DNA of 64,000 nucleotides, taken from SZUA-36 sp963759155 (GTDB lineage Bacteria > Pseudomonadota > Gammaproteobacteria > Xanthomonadales > SZUA-36). The DNA is taken from NCBI GenBank assembly GCA_963759155.1, contig CAVWXX010000017.1:186001-250000 (forward strand). Reading direction: 5' to 3'. Below, piece after piece: positions 50,964 through 59,844 of this stretch (positions within the stretch are counted from its first letter, which is position 1; every line of letters starts with the position of its first letter). The notes under the pieces are model-generated. The model was given only the letters and a program-made list of their open reading frames with translations, searched no databases and had not been told where the DNA came from. Both the position numbers and the translations under genes were made by a program.

Positions 50964-53036
50964 TTAGTTCGCCCAGGGTTTAAGCGGTTTGTAGTGGTGC
51001 GCCTCAAGTGCACTCCTCAGCCTGGTGGCTTCATCTGATTGACCATTGAATGTCAGAACGCGTATCCACGGGTCAAGTAGATAAGGAGCCTGGCTTTCAC
51101 CAAGATCGTCTTTAATAAGGTCGTGTGCCCGCTGCCAATGTAGGTGCGCCTCGCTGGGGTTGTTCTGCGTTGTTAACAGTTCTGCCATTTCAATATGGAT
51201 AGATGCCAGCTTGCTGGTCCGCTCGACATTGAGGCGATCGGCCTGCTTGATAAACTGCATGCTTTCAATGGCTTTTTGGTTATATTCCAGGGCCGCAACA
51301 ACCCTGTCGCTCGCCTGGTGAATCCAGGCGGTGAGCCTGTAGGCGTCTGCGAGGTGATCGTATACGTTGTAATCCGTGATGCCGTTGGCAATCATATTCT
51401 CAAGGATAACGACAGACTGTCCGGCGAGAACCATCGCTTCCTCCTGCCGGTCAACTGCAACGAGTGCGAAGCCTTTCGCTATCCGGGGTTTGGTACTTGC
51501 GCGCAGCCAGTCCATATTGTCTTCATCGTGGTCTGTCAGGAAGTCGAATGCCATAATCGTCTCGTCTGCCAGTGCAATGGCCTGACCCAGTTGACCGGTG
51601 AGGAGCAGGACTTCCACCACGCGTTGTTCCGCATGTGCCCAGTCTTCCAGCCTCACGGTATTTTCAGGCTCCTTATCCCTGAAGTCCCGCAAATCAGTAG
51701 CGCTGCGCCGGTAATATTCAAGAGTGCTTGCCAGGTCGCCGCGTCTGAGGGCTATGTTGCCAAGCCAGGAGACAGCATCTGCAATGTCAATGGTCAGTTC
51801 CTTTTCAGGATCCTGATTCTGGATGCTGGACAAAATTTCCAACTCCTGTTCAAAGCCGTTTGCCGCGGCATCAAGATCGCCCGTTTCAAAGTCCAGTACG
51901 GCAAGGTTGTGATGACCGAATCCGACCTCGCGCCTCCAGTCACCGCGCGTGGGATCAAGCCTGGCCAGGTCAAGACTGCTGTCACGATATTTCACCAACC
52001 ATGATCGGGCCTTGCTCAGACTCCCGTCACGCCAGTGGACATAGGCGACCCAGAACTCGGCCTGCGCACGATTGAAAAGTCGTTCGCCATTATTCGGGTC
52101 ATTTTGGTATAGGGCCTCGCTCCTGTTGTAGGCCTCGTTGAATGATGCGAGCGCTTGCGAATACTGCAACTGGCTGACACGAATCTCGCCGAGTTGGGTC
52201 ATCACCTGTGCCTGGCGTGATAGTTCGCTATCTGTCAGGTCCTTGACCTTGACAGTTGCAAAATAGTCCATGGCCCTGGCTCCGACCTCTTCAAGCAGGT
52301 CCAGGCGCCCGATGGGCTGGAGACTTTCACGAAGATCGCCTACCATGAACCCCAGTAGATCCTCGGCCTGGTTACGTCTTTGAGTTGCTTCATCTCTTGC
52401 CATCATGGCAGTAATAGCAAGAAATACTGTTATGATCAGGGCAGTCATGGAGCCAGTCGTCAGGATAGCCATGCGCCGGTACTTCCGCTGTAACTCGCGT
52501 TGCCGTAAATCATCAAGGCCAACGCCGATGAGTCCTGCAATAATCTTAAGCCGGGCCAGGCTGCGTCCATCACCCTGTTGACGGGCATCAGCGGCGATCG
52601 CCTCGGTGGTCCCCGGTTGTAAAACCCCGGCAGCGTCATAGTGTTGACGCATCGCGGGGGGAAAGCAGTCCTGGTCGGTGTTAACTGCACCCGGGTCTCC
52701 ATCAACGATCAAGCTGAATACCCGGTCGGAACGACCGAGCTTTTTAAACGCTTCAACTTCCTTGTTTACCCAGCGGGACTTTGCTGCGGACGGTGAACAA
52801 ATTACGACCAGGTTCTCCGACCCTTCCAGCGCCTGCTGAATCTTTCCTGACAGGTCATGAGAACTTGCTAACTCTTCACGGTCTCGAAAAATCGGTAACA
52901 AACGGGATGGCGTATTTTCGTTAACCAGGTGTTTTGGCGTATGGAAAGTCTCAAGCACACGGTGTAACCAGGAACCCCATTTCCTGTCTGCATGCGAGTA
53001 ACTGATGAAGGCCTTGTATTGGTAACCGTCTTTCAA
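50964..53036 (-). CDS. TIR-domain protein with membrane helix and TPR repeats
   Basis: The 690-residue protein has an N-terminal TIR-like domain (YKAFISYSHADRKWGSWLHR). The motif SRWVNKEVEAF matches the SxW..xE site, with Glu93 as the candidate NADase glutamate. A single membrane helix at about residues 188-212 (MAILTTGSMTALIITVFLAI) and then TPR repeats to the end follow. The start is a TTG at 53036: the frame has no ATG before the TIR domain, and a TAA stops it upstream. Whether it cleaves NAD or acts as a signalling adaptor is unknown. It lies upstream of the caspase operon in the same direction. Confidence 0.85.
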   Translation of the reverse strand: MKDGYQYKAFISYSHADRKWGSWLHRVLETFHTPKHLVNENTPSRLLPIFRDREELASSHDLSGKIQQALEGSENLVVICSPSAAKSRWVNKEVEAFKKLGRSDRVFSLIVDGDPGAVNTDQDCFPPAMRQHYDAAGVLQPGTTEAIAADARQQGDGRSLARLKIIAGLIGVGLDDLRQRELQRKYRRMAILTTGSMTALIITVFLAITAMMARDEATQRRNQAEDLLGFMVGDLRESLQPIGRLDLLEEVGARAMDYFATVKVKDLTDSELSRQAQVMTQLGEIRVSQLQYSQALASFNEAYNRSEALYQNDPNNGERLFNRAQAEFWVAYVHWRDGSLSKARSWLVKYRDSSLDLARLDPTRGDWRREVGFGHHNLAVLDFETGDLDAAANGFEQELEILSSIQNQDPEKELTIDIADAVSWLGNIALRRGDLASTLEYYRRSATDLRDFRDKEPENTVRLEDWAHAEQRVVEVLLLTGQLGQAIALADETIMAFDFLTDHDEDNMDWLRASTKPRIAKGFALVAVDRQEEAMVLAGQSVVILENMIANGITDYNVYDHLADAYRLTAWIHQASDRVVAALEYNQKAIESMQFIKQADRLNVERTSKLASIHIEMAELLTTQNNPSEAHLHWQRAHDLIKDDLGESQAPYLLDPWIRVLTFNGQSDEATRLRSALEAHHYKPLKPWAN

Positions 53037-53091
53037 AGTAAGCTCATTCCAGGCTGCCGCAGTTGATGTGTCGAGACGCCAATGTTACTAG

Positions 53092-53139
53092 AAAAGCCCA
53101 GTTCCCCATCGCCGTCCTGGAAGACGATGGGGAGCGGGC
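53092..53139 (-). terminator. Intrinsic terminator between the 53174 gene and the TIR gene
   Basis: On the minus strand GCCC-GCT-CCCCATCG pairs with CGATGGGG-AACT-GGGC, followed by TTTTCT. It would end the transcript of the gene at 53174-54217 and separate it from the TIR gene, which must then have its own promoter in the short gap. Confidence 0.7.
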
Positions 53140-53173
53140 AGTAATGATTCCAAGTCAACTTGACGGGGCAGAT

Positions 53174-54217
53174 TCAGTCCTTGTTCTTGATGCCCGGGTC
53201 GAATTTGCCTGTCTCATTCGTCTTGGTATTCTTCCATAGGATACAGTAAGAAAATGTGCCCAGGTCCGTAACTGTGTCGGTAACCGTCATGACTTTCCCT
53301 TCCGCGCTGATGTTTGCAGCACCGAAATCCGATACACCATCCTCGTTTATGTCGATGCCGGTAAACACATAGTCGGCCGATTCCATGTGCCATTGAACAC
53401 CCGTATTAGAGCTTCGGTAAACGACGACCTCATCGGGGGAGCAGGTGGCTACATCTTTGCCGTCTTTCTTCGATATGCTCACCTGCACCATCGGCGCCGC
53501 CGCAGAAATCTTGCTGAAACCCAGGGTATTGTCGGTTGTCGTTCCGCTGATCGCGAACTCTGCGCAATTAACCGTCGTCGGATCATAGGTGAATCGCAAC
53601 GCAGATTCATTGTATTTGTCGCCACTATCTATCTTCACATATATCCAAACTTCATCTCCTGCGTTCAGAGCAGCATCGTTAAGAGCAAAATTGCGACATG
53701 CCACCGTGGTTGATTGTCCGAGCATTAAGCCACTGCTCCATACCCAACTGTTGCTGTCTGTATAGGCGTGCTTGGGCTGGGTTTGGCCATTCTGATCAAT
53801 CCAAAACATAGTGAACTTACAGTTAAATCCAGCACTATCCTTGAGATGAATAGCCGAAATATTGCCCTGCGATACAGCGGCACTACCCGCCGCTAACATC
53901 AGGCTTTGTTGATGATTGCCCAGATCTGAAACGAACCGGAGTGCTTGAAGCGCTGCGGCGGGAGACGTTGCCGCCTTTGCCAGCAATGCGTTCCTGTGGG
54001 CGCCGAGATTCGGTATATGCTGGAGCATCTGGCACGCCCACTCAGGATCATTTTCAAGTACTTTTGAGATGACAGTGTCCAATCCCGCTTCATCGATCGC
54101 GGCTTTCAGAATATCTTCGTAGCAGCTCGATTCATCTCCAATGGCTTCCTTTGTTTTAAGGGCCTTTGCGGCAATAGCGAGTCTCATTCCGACACGACGT
54201 TGAGTTTTTACATCCAT
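53174..54217 (-). CDS. Two-part protein of unknown function (helical N-terminus, beta-rich C-terminus)
   Basis: I do not recognise this 347-residue protein. The ATG at 54217 has an AAGGA site and was preferred over the frame opening at 54271. Residues 1-120 are helical (RRVGMRLAIAAKALKTKEAI; HRNALLAKAATSPAAALQAL). From about residue 130 it becomes beta-rich, with NISAIHLKDSAGFNCKFTMF, ADYVFTGIDINEDGVSDFGA (a DxNxDGxxD calcium-type loop) and GTFSYCILWKN. The helical part could be an adaptor domain like those of conflict-system effectors (speculation). There is no signal peptide. It has its own terminator. Confidence 0.65.
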   Translation of the reverse strand: MDVKTQRRVGMRLAIAAKALKTKEAIGDESSCYEDILKAAIDEAGLDTVISKVLENDPEWACQMLQHIPNLGAHRNALLAKAATSPAAALQALRFVSDLGNHQQSLMLAAGSAAVSQGNISAIHLKDSAGFNCKFTMFWIDQNGQTQPKHAYTDSNSWVWSSGLMLGQSTTVACRNFALNDAALNAGDEVWIYVKIDSGDKYNESALRFTYDPTTVNCAEFAISGTTTDNTLGFSKISAAAPMVQVSISKKDGKDVATCSPDEVVVYRSSNTGVQWHMESADYVFTGIDINEDGVSDFGAANISAEGKVMTVTDTVTDLGTFSYCILWKNTKTNETGKFDPGIKNKD

Positions 54218-54421
54218 TTTTCTTATCCTTTGATATGAGGAAGACCTATAAGTTATACCAGCATAGTACAAAGGAGTAGATACTGCAGGGTGTCGTTAAG
54301 AAAGTGAAATTCGCCATTGTATAGCCGGGGTCAGGTTTAAAGACCGCCGCTGATCTTCGTCGCTTGTTTACACAAATGATGTCATCATTGCCAACAGCCC
54401 AGCACGTGATCAGGAGAACCC

Positions 54422-55090
54422 ATGCCCAGTTCCTACCAAGTGACGATTCTATCCGTTAGCGAAGTACATGCACTAACGGATGCCTGGGGCAACGACTCGC
54501 TACGCAAGCTGATGGAGCTGGCGGAAGTGGAGGACCTTGGGGACATTGCTGACGTGGACCTGCTGGAAATGTCGCTGATGGTGTTACAGGACCTGGGTAA
54601 TCAAAAAGCAGGTGAACTGGTGCTGGAGACGGTGTTCGGGGACAGCATGCGTCCGGGTGTGAGACAAAACCTCGTGGACGACCTGCAGGAAAACGAACCC
54701 TGGAACGATTTTGCCGAGGTCAGCCAGCAACGTGGTATTTTTGTTGCAGTTTGCCTGTTGCACAAGGCCTTTCCGACCCGTTATGGTACACCGGATGCAC
54801 TGGAGTTGAGAGTGAATATCCGGTCGCTGACAAGTGCGGGAACCATCGCTCTGGAGTCACCGCGGCCTGACTGGCTGGTACGTTTGCTCGCCCGCGGCAT
54901 GGAAGAGCACGCGATCGTGCACCGTCTTTACAGCGCTGAACTCAAGTCAGGGGAGTTCAAAGACGCCCCAGGTTTGATCTGGGACTGCGAACCGGTTGAT
55001 GACTCCGCCACCAAAGATAACAGCAGAACTTTCGATATCACAGCCTCGAGACAGTTGTTCAATACGCTTACCACCCGCCAATCTTTCTGA
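54422..55090 (+). CDS. Helical protein of unknown function
   Basis: The 222-residue product has a good AGGAG ribosome site and starts MPSSYQVTILSVSEVHALTD. It is acidic and mostly helical in the first half (LRKLMELAEVEDLGDIADVD; MRPGVRQNLVDDLQENEPWN), with no signal peptide or membrane segment. I recognise no family. It is transcribed divergently from the 53174 gene and converges on the ABC transporter operon. The spacer at 54218-54421 contains GGGGTCAGGTTTAAAGACC, similar in part to the palindrome arm at 63558. Confidence 0.65.
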   Translation: MPSSYQVTILSVSEVHALTDAWGNDSLRKLMELAEVEDLGDIADVDLLEMSLMVLQDLGNQKAGELVLETVFGDSMRPGVRQNLVDDLQENEPWNDFAEVSQQRGIFVAVCLLHKAFPTRYGTPDALELRVNIRSLTSAGTIALESPRPDWLVRLLARGMEEHAIVHRLYSAELKSGEFKDAPGLIWDCEPVDDSATKDNSRTFDITASRQLFNTLTTRQSF

Positions 55091-55146
55091 AAGTTGGAGT
55101 TGAAGCCAACACGCTGACGCCTGGCTCTGCCCCTTTTCGTAGTTGT

Positions 55147-56373
55147 TTATGCCTCCCGTAACGCCAAAGAAGGTTCAACCTGGGCGATCCGTATGCCGCC
55201 CAGTGCCGCCGCCAAGGCGGCTGCAAACAACGTCATGACCAGCGAAACTCCGAGGTGCCCAGCCAGCAGCCTGCATATAGGCTGACCGCCGCCGATATTA
55301 TCGACGAACAGCGCGTTGAGCCCGGACTGGACCAGAAAGAAGGCAATCACTGCAATGGCCCAACCCAGCACAGCGGTCAGCAATGCCTGTAGTATGGGAA
55401 ACCAGACAATCCCATGGGTCCTAAACCCGGTCAGCCGCAGCACGCTGAACTCGCGACGCTTGCGATCAACATTAGCCCAAATGCTGGTACCAAAAGACAA
55501 GCCGTAGCCGCTGGCCGCGATGATGGTGATGATCCAGAAAACGATGCTGAGGTTGCGGTCCAGCTTGGCTACCAGCTCGATATCTGCAACTCGTGTGCGC
55601 ACGTCAATCCCCCGGTCCATTAAACCCTGGCGAAGACCTGCGACATCTTCGATGCTCCTGGCATAAAGCCTGAAACCGGCGTAGTTTCGTGGTCCATCCT
55701 GAATAGCAACACCATCCAGGCCGATTGCCGGTACATAACGGCCATCACGGAAATTCTCAACAGCCACCAGCAGTTCGTTAGACACAAACAGACCATCGCG
55801 TCCAAAAGCTGCCGCAGACGCTACCCCCACCACTTCCAGCGGTAGCAGACCGGTCTGTGACTCGTCTTTGTAAACGCGTGTCAATATCCCTTCGAGCCGC
55901 GTTCCAACAACCGCACCGAGCTTGTCGGCAGCGTCCATTGACAGCACCACCTGCCCAAGTCCGACTGGCTCCTGCAGACCAACGAGCACCGGGTCATTGG
56001 CAGCCGAAGGAATCAACTCGACATCAATGATGCGACCCACATCGGTATCGGCGGCACGCAAGCTGATAATGGCTGCAATTGTCCGCGTCCGGGGGACGAT
56101 GAAAGCAACTTCGGGTAACGCGGCCATGTGTTGGAACCACTCGGGGGCGTATTTCCCACTGCCGACCGGCTGGATTTGACGGTAACGCGGGTCCTCCTTG
56201 AGCGGGGTCAGAAGGTTGGTGACGATGCCATACTTAAGTCCGAACAGCACCAGCAACGGTACCAGCACGGCACTCAAAGCCAGGATAAAGCAAATTGACA
56301 TCAACTTTTCGTGACAATAGTCGCGCCAGGCGAGAAATACCACCAGTCTGTAATGTGTGTTAAGCGGTCGCAT
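55147..56373 (-). CDS. ABC transporter permease, FtsX/MacB type (TagS-like)
   Basis: The 408-residue protein has an N-terminal membrane segment (ICFILALSAVLVPLLVLFGL), a large periplasmic region and three C-terminal membrane segments (IVFWIITIIAASGYGLSF, LLTAVLGWAIAVIAFFLV, VSLVMTLFAAALAAALGG), the FtsX/MacB arrangement. The start overlaps the ATPase gene by 14 bases. With the vWA and Sel1-like genes upstream it resembles the TagS-TagT pair of type VI secretion signalling (inference from operon layout). No transport substrate is evident. Confidence 0.85.
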   Translation of the reverse strand: MRPLNTHYRLVVFLAWRDYCHEKLMSICFILALSAVLVPLLVLFGLKYGIVTNLLTPLKEDPRYRQIQPVGSGKYAPEWFQHMAALPEVAFIVPRTRTIAAIISLRAADTDVGRIIDVELIPSAANDPVLVGLQEPVGLGQVVLSMDAADKLGAVVGTRLEGILTRVYKDESQTGLLPLEVVGVASAAAFGRDGLFVSNELLVAVENFRDGRYVPAIGLDGVAIQDGPRNYAGFRLYARSIEDVAGLRQGLMDRGIDVRTRVADIELVAKLDRNLSIVFWIITIIAASGYGLSFGTSIWANVDRKRREFSVLRLTGFRTHGIVWFPILQALLTAVLGWAIAVIAFFLVQSGLNALFVDNIGGGQPICRLLAGHLGVSLVMTLFAAALAAALGGIRIAQVEPSLALREA

Positions 56374-57067
56374 CGGACACCGTTACAAGCAAGGAGTCGC
56401 CATCGAGCGATTCAGTATGGAGATTCAATAGCTGCAAGCCGGCTTGTTCAACCAGACCGATGGCATGACTGGCAACGATCAGGGTCACGCCCAAATCGTC
56501 GGCCAGCGCCGCCATCAGTTTCATGATACGTTCCGCGTTTTGCGGGTCGATAGCCGCTGTCGGCTCATCCGCTATCAGCACCCGTGGCTTGTGAGCCAAC
56601 GCCCGGGCAATCGCCGCCCTTTGTCTTTGCCCGACCGAAAGCATCGATGGCAGCTTGTCGAGCTGTTGTTGTATATTGAGTTTTACGGCCCATTCTTCCG
56701 CCGACTGGTCCAATGGCAGATCCAGTAACTGGCGTGAAAGGTTGATATTTTCCCGCACGCTGAGGTAAGGCAACAGACCGCCGCTTTGTAACACGTAACC
56801 GACGTACCTGCTGCGCAAATCACTCAATTGATCGGCGTCACCAGACTGCCAGGCCGCCTCAATATCAATGCTTTGTCTCTCAGCATCGGGTTTAAAGGTA
56901 AACGTATCAATGTTGTCCGGGCGCAATATCATGGCCAGGAGTTCAAGTAAGGTACTCTTGCCGGAGCCACTTTCACCAACAAATGCCAGCTTTACCCCCG
57001 GCCTGATATCAAGCCGGGGAATCGACAATGTATATTCAGCGCCACCCGCTGCATAACTTTTCGTCAC
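56360..57067 (-). CDS. ABC transporter ATP-binding protein (TagT-like)
   Basis: The 235-residue ATPase has Walker A GESGSGKST (about residues 34-42), the signature LSVGQRQRAAIARAL, Walker B VLIADEPTAAID and the H-loop VASHAIG. It resembles LolD/MacB-type ATPases that act with FtsX-like permeases. The first residues MTKSYAAGGAEYTLSIPRLD are family-like. It is cotranscribed with the permease (overlap) and follows the vWA gene by about 25 bases. Confidence 0.92.
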   Translation of the reverse strand: MTKSYAAGGAEYTLSIPRLDIRPGVKLAFVGESGSGKSTLLELLAMILRPDNIDTFTFKPDAERQSIDIEAAWQSGDADQLSDLRSRYVGYVLQSGGLLPYLSVRENINLSRQLLDLPLDQSAEEWAVKLNIQQQLDKLPSMLSVGQRQRAAIARALAHKPRVLIADEPTAAIDPQNAERIMKLMAALADDLGVTLIVASHAIGLVEQAGLQLLNLHTESLDGDSLLVTVSDATA

Positions 57068-57093
57068 GTTACGCAGCGAAAAGACGTCCGTAC

Positions 57094-59043
57094 TCAGGGT
57101 AATGCCTCCAGTAACAGGGGATACACCGAATCACCATCTACCTCGCCGTCATCAAGCGGCACCCATAGATCGACGTTATCGTGTAACGATCGGTAATAGG
57201 CCACTTTTCCGTCCAGTTGACTAATAAACTCAAACTGGCGTTGGGCCGGCCATTGCTGCCAGATACTAAGGTCGAGATTCATCACCTCGCTCTTATAAGG
57301 CAGCCCTTCAAGGTATTCCCGCATGTAACCCATATCAGCAAGACTCTGACCGCCGACTGCCCGCGTCGACATCTTGGCTGCAGCAGGATCACGACTGATG
57401 GTGGCTGCAAGACTCTTGAGCTCATCCAGGAAATCATCCGGGGCCAGCGTACCTTCCTCGGCCGTAATCAGCACCTGTCTCAGCACTTCGTGCAAATCAC
57501 TTAGCTGATCACGGGTTAACAGGACCCGTACATCGATGGAGCGTTCGGCGGGTGCAGCCAGGTCCCGGTCTACCATCCAGGCATTGAACAGCGCCGGCAC
57601 CCTTTGCCCGGCAAGATTCTCCTCCTGCAGGTATTTCATGCGCAACCCGTAGCCCAGTCGTGCGACCTTGTTCTGAAACTCATCAAGTTCAGTTGAGCTG
57701 CCGGTGGCTGTCACCACGTTAGCAGGTGGACGCCCGCTGGCTGCCTCACGAACCTGCATGGTCAGTTGCTCCGTCATGGAACTCAAGGCTGTTTCAAAAC
57801 CACTCACATCGCCGGTTTTGATGGGATAGTAGAAATCACCAATACCGCTGATGGTTGATAGTTCACGATACTGCTCCTCGGCAAAACCGTGATTGCTGGC
57901 GCCCGCCGCGGTTCTGAGGTGGAAGACTCCAATCGCAATATCATTCTCATGGGCAATCTCCCTGAGGGTGGCTGAGCCCAGTCCCGTGGCAGAGAGTGGA
58001 TCATTTTCAACACGCGGACCCGCATCGCTGATCAGAATGATGTACTTCGCGTAATAGCCAGTCCAGTCAATGGCGTTGATCGCCTCGCTGACACCGGCGT
58101 AAGCGTCTTCATTGAAGCCTTCACTGGAGACCGCTGCCGGTTTCACTGCCGCAATTCGGGACAGAAATTCCGTGCCGCTGGTGCCATCGGCCAAACTTGC
58201 ATAAGTTCTGGTTACAAACTCGAGCTGTGGTACGGCCGTAATACTGTCGCGATAGGCCACCAGGCCGTAACTGACCTGATCCGCCAGCTTTGCTTCTTCG
58301 ATAGAGCGGTAGACACGCTGCATGATCTCGCGTGTCTTATCAATATAGGGCCCCATGGATATGGTTGAGTCGATAACGAAAACAATCCCTGTCCGGTAGG
58401 TATCGACTACTGCCTGAGAATCCTGTAACGGCACGGTGGCTACGTGCAAAAGCCGAGCCTGCTGCCCACCCACCAGGACGTCTTCGTGATCCAGTATCGG
58501 CACCAGGTAAAAGTCCTTGCGGATATCGATGTAACCCTCGGGCTGGATGGCCACCAAGGGAGAATCCCCGCTGATACCCTGCCCTGCCTGATCGCGCAGT
58601 TTTGAATATGTAACCGAATCCCCACTGTCGATGATGGTCTTCAGCGAAGCGCGATCACCAAACAATGGTACCCGGTTCTGTTCGGCGGAATCCCGAAAAG
58701 CAACGGTCAGTGTCTGGTTCCAGTTAACTGCCTGCTCCGCCGGCAACCAGCCTGCGATGGTTCCGGTGCTGTCTGTTCCAACCTGCAACCACTCACCGTT
58801 GTTGCTGCGCTTATAAACATAAAAACTCGAGAATGGGGCGACTTTCAGATCGGTGGCAGAACTACCCCCCGGTAAAGTATTCAGTTTCGCACCAGGTATG
58901 GCGATGACACGCTGATACAGAGCGGTCTTGCCTTCCTGCAGCAGGGGTCTGTTCACTTGGCCCCAGGCAACGCCAATCTGGGCGATAGCCGCCAGGAAGA
59001 TGATTGAAAGTGTAAATCTTATAGCAATTGATTTGTTCATCAT
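57094..59043 (-). CDS. Exported vWA-domain protein resembling the PpkA C-terminal domain
   Basis: The 649-residue protein has a signal peptide (IRFTLSIIFLAAIAQIGVAW). An SH3b-like segment follows (LNTLPGGSSATDLKVAPFSS, WLQVGTDSTGTIAGWLP). The vWA domain starts at about residue 225: IVFVIDSTISMGPYIDKTRE, with the MIDAS-type DSTIS, and further VSYGLVAYRDS and IILISDAGPR. The stretch FVIDSTISMGPYID is like the vWA domain at the C-terminus of the T6SS kinase PpkA. No kinase domain is present. The start codon pair ATGATG follows the Sel1-like stop directly. Confidence 0.82.
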   Translation of the reverse strand: MMNKSIAIRFTLSIIFLAAIAQIGVAWGQVNRPLLQEGKTALYQRVIAIPGAKLNTLPGGSSATDLKVAPFSSFYVYKRSNNGEWLQVGTDSTGTIAGWLPAEQAVNWNQTLTVAFRDSAEQNRVPLFGDRASLKTIIDSGDSVTYSKLRDQAGQGISGDSPLVAIQPEGYIDIRKDFYLVPILDHEDVLVGGQQARLLHVATVPLQDSQAVVDTYRTGIVFVIDSTISMGPYIDKTREIMQRVYRSIEEAKLADQVSYGLVAYRDSITAVPQLEFVTRTYASLADGTSGTEFLSRIAAVKPAAVSSEGFNEDAYAGVSEAINAIDWTGYYAKYIILISDAGPRVENDPLSATGLGSATLREIAHENDIAIGVFHLRTAAGASNHGFAEEQYRELSTISGIGDFYYPIKTGDVSGFETALSSMTEQLTMQVREAASGRPPANVVTATGSSTELDEFQNKVARLGYGLRMKYLQEENLAGQRVPALFNAWMVDRDLAAPAERSIDVRVLLTRDQLSDLHEVLRQVLITAEEGTLAPDDFLDELKSLAATISRDPAAAKMSTRAVGGQSLADMGYMREYLEGLPYKSEVMNLDLSIWQQWPAQRQFEFISQLDGKVAYYRSLHDNVDLWVPLDDGEVDGDSVYPLLLEALP

Positions 59044-59643
59044 TTACTCCCATTGCAACAGAAGTTGTTCCGCAAGCGGGTCATTTTTAGCTTCCGCCTC
59101 GGCCCAGGTGCGCAATTCGGCCAGGCGCACCGCTGCCATTTGATTACCTGCGTCACGAGCGACGCGATACCATTTATAGGCCTGGAAAGGATCGGGTTTG
59201 TCCATCAGTCCGGCCTCGGACGAAAAATAGTTCGGATCCTGCAAGCTGGCGAGCTCAAAGGCAGCCGGGCCGTGACCGCCACGGGCAGCAAAAAAGTAAA
59301 GCAATTGTGCATCAGCAAAATTTTCGGCCGCTTGGAATTCCTGCGCACGGTCGAAGGCCAAAGCGTAATCAATAGCTGCCGGATTCGCCCGAAGCTCGGC
59401 GATAATCTCGCGAGCAGTATCACCGCGCTCCTCTTCTGTTTTTGCTGGTTCAACAGTTTCCAGAACCCTGGGAGGCGCAACATCTGGTCCTGGCTGCGGA
59501 ACCTGTACTGTTTCGGTTTTGTCACGCAGCAGATAAATCCCGACACCCAATACAAGCAGTACCAGGATGGCAATGCCGGCCAGCAATCTTCGATCTATTT
59601 GACCCCTGCTATTTGTGGGTCGTAAACCAGTAGAAGGAATCAT
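59044..59643 (-). CDS. Membrane-anchored Sel1/TPR-like protein
   Basis: The 199-residue protein has a single N-terminal membrane helix (LLAGIAILVLLVLGVGIYLL, about residues 20-39), a Pro/Glu linker, and a C-terminal helical region with Sel1-like repeats (AQLLYFFAARGGHGPAAFEL; DPFQAYKWYRVARDAGNQMA). Sel1 repeats commonly act as scaffolds. It is the first gene of the vWA-ABC operon, and its stop abuts the vWA start. The 200 bases upstream, between it and the divergent gene at 59845, should hold both promoters. Confidence 0.78.
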   Translation of the reverse strand: MIPSTGLRPTNSRGQIDRRLLAGIAILVLLVLGVGIYLLRDKTETVQVPQPGPDVAPPRVLETVEPAKTEEERGDTAREIIAELRANPAAIDYALAFDRAQEFQAAENFADAQLLYFFAARGGHGPAAFELASLQDPNYFSSEAGLMDKPDPFQAYKWYRVARDAGNQMAAVRLAELRTWAEAEAKNDPLAEQLLLQWE

Positions 59644-59844
59644 AATGCTCTTCTCCCACCCACCCTCAGATAAACAAGAGATTTGCCGAACCAGCCCGGG
59701 TGGGCTTTAGGGTTGGTAAGTATATGTTACATCATTGATCAGGCGCTCACGCAAGTAGAAAATAGCGTATCTTCAATCCTGTAACGATCCTGCGCTTCAG
59801 GGTTGACACTATACTAGCCCAACACATAGCTATGGAGTATCGAT

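Noticed and set aside
55147..59643. Type VI secretion locus
   Set aside because: Only signalling-like parts are present; no Tss sheath, baseplate, Hcp, VgrG or ClpV genes are in the window.
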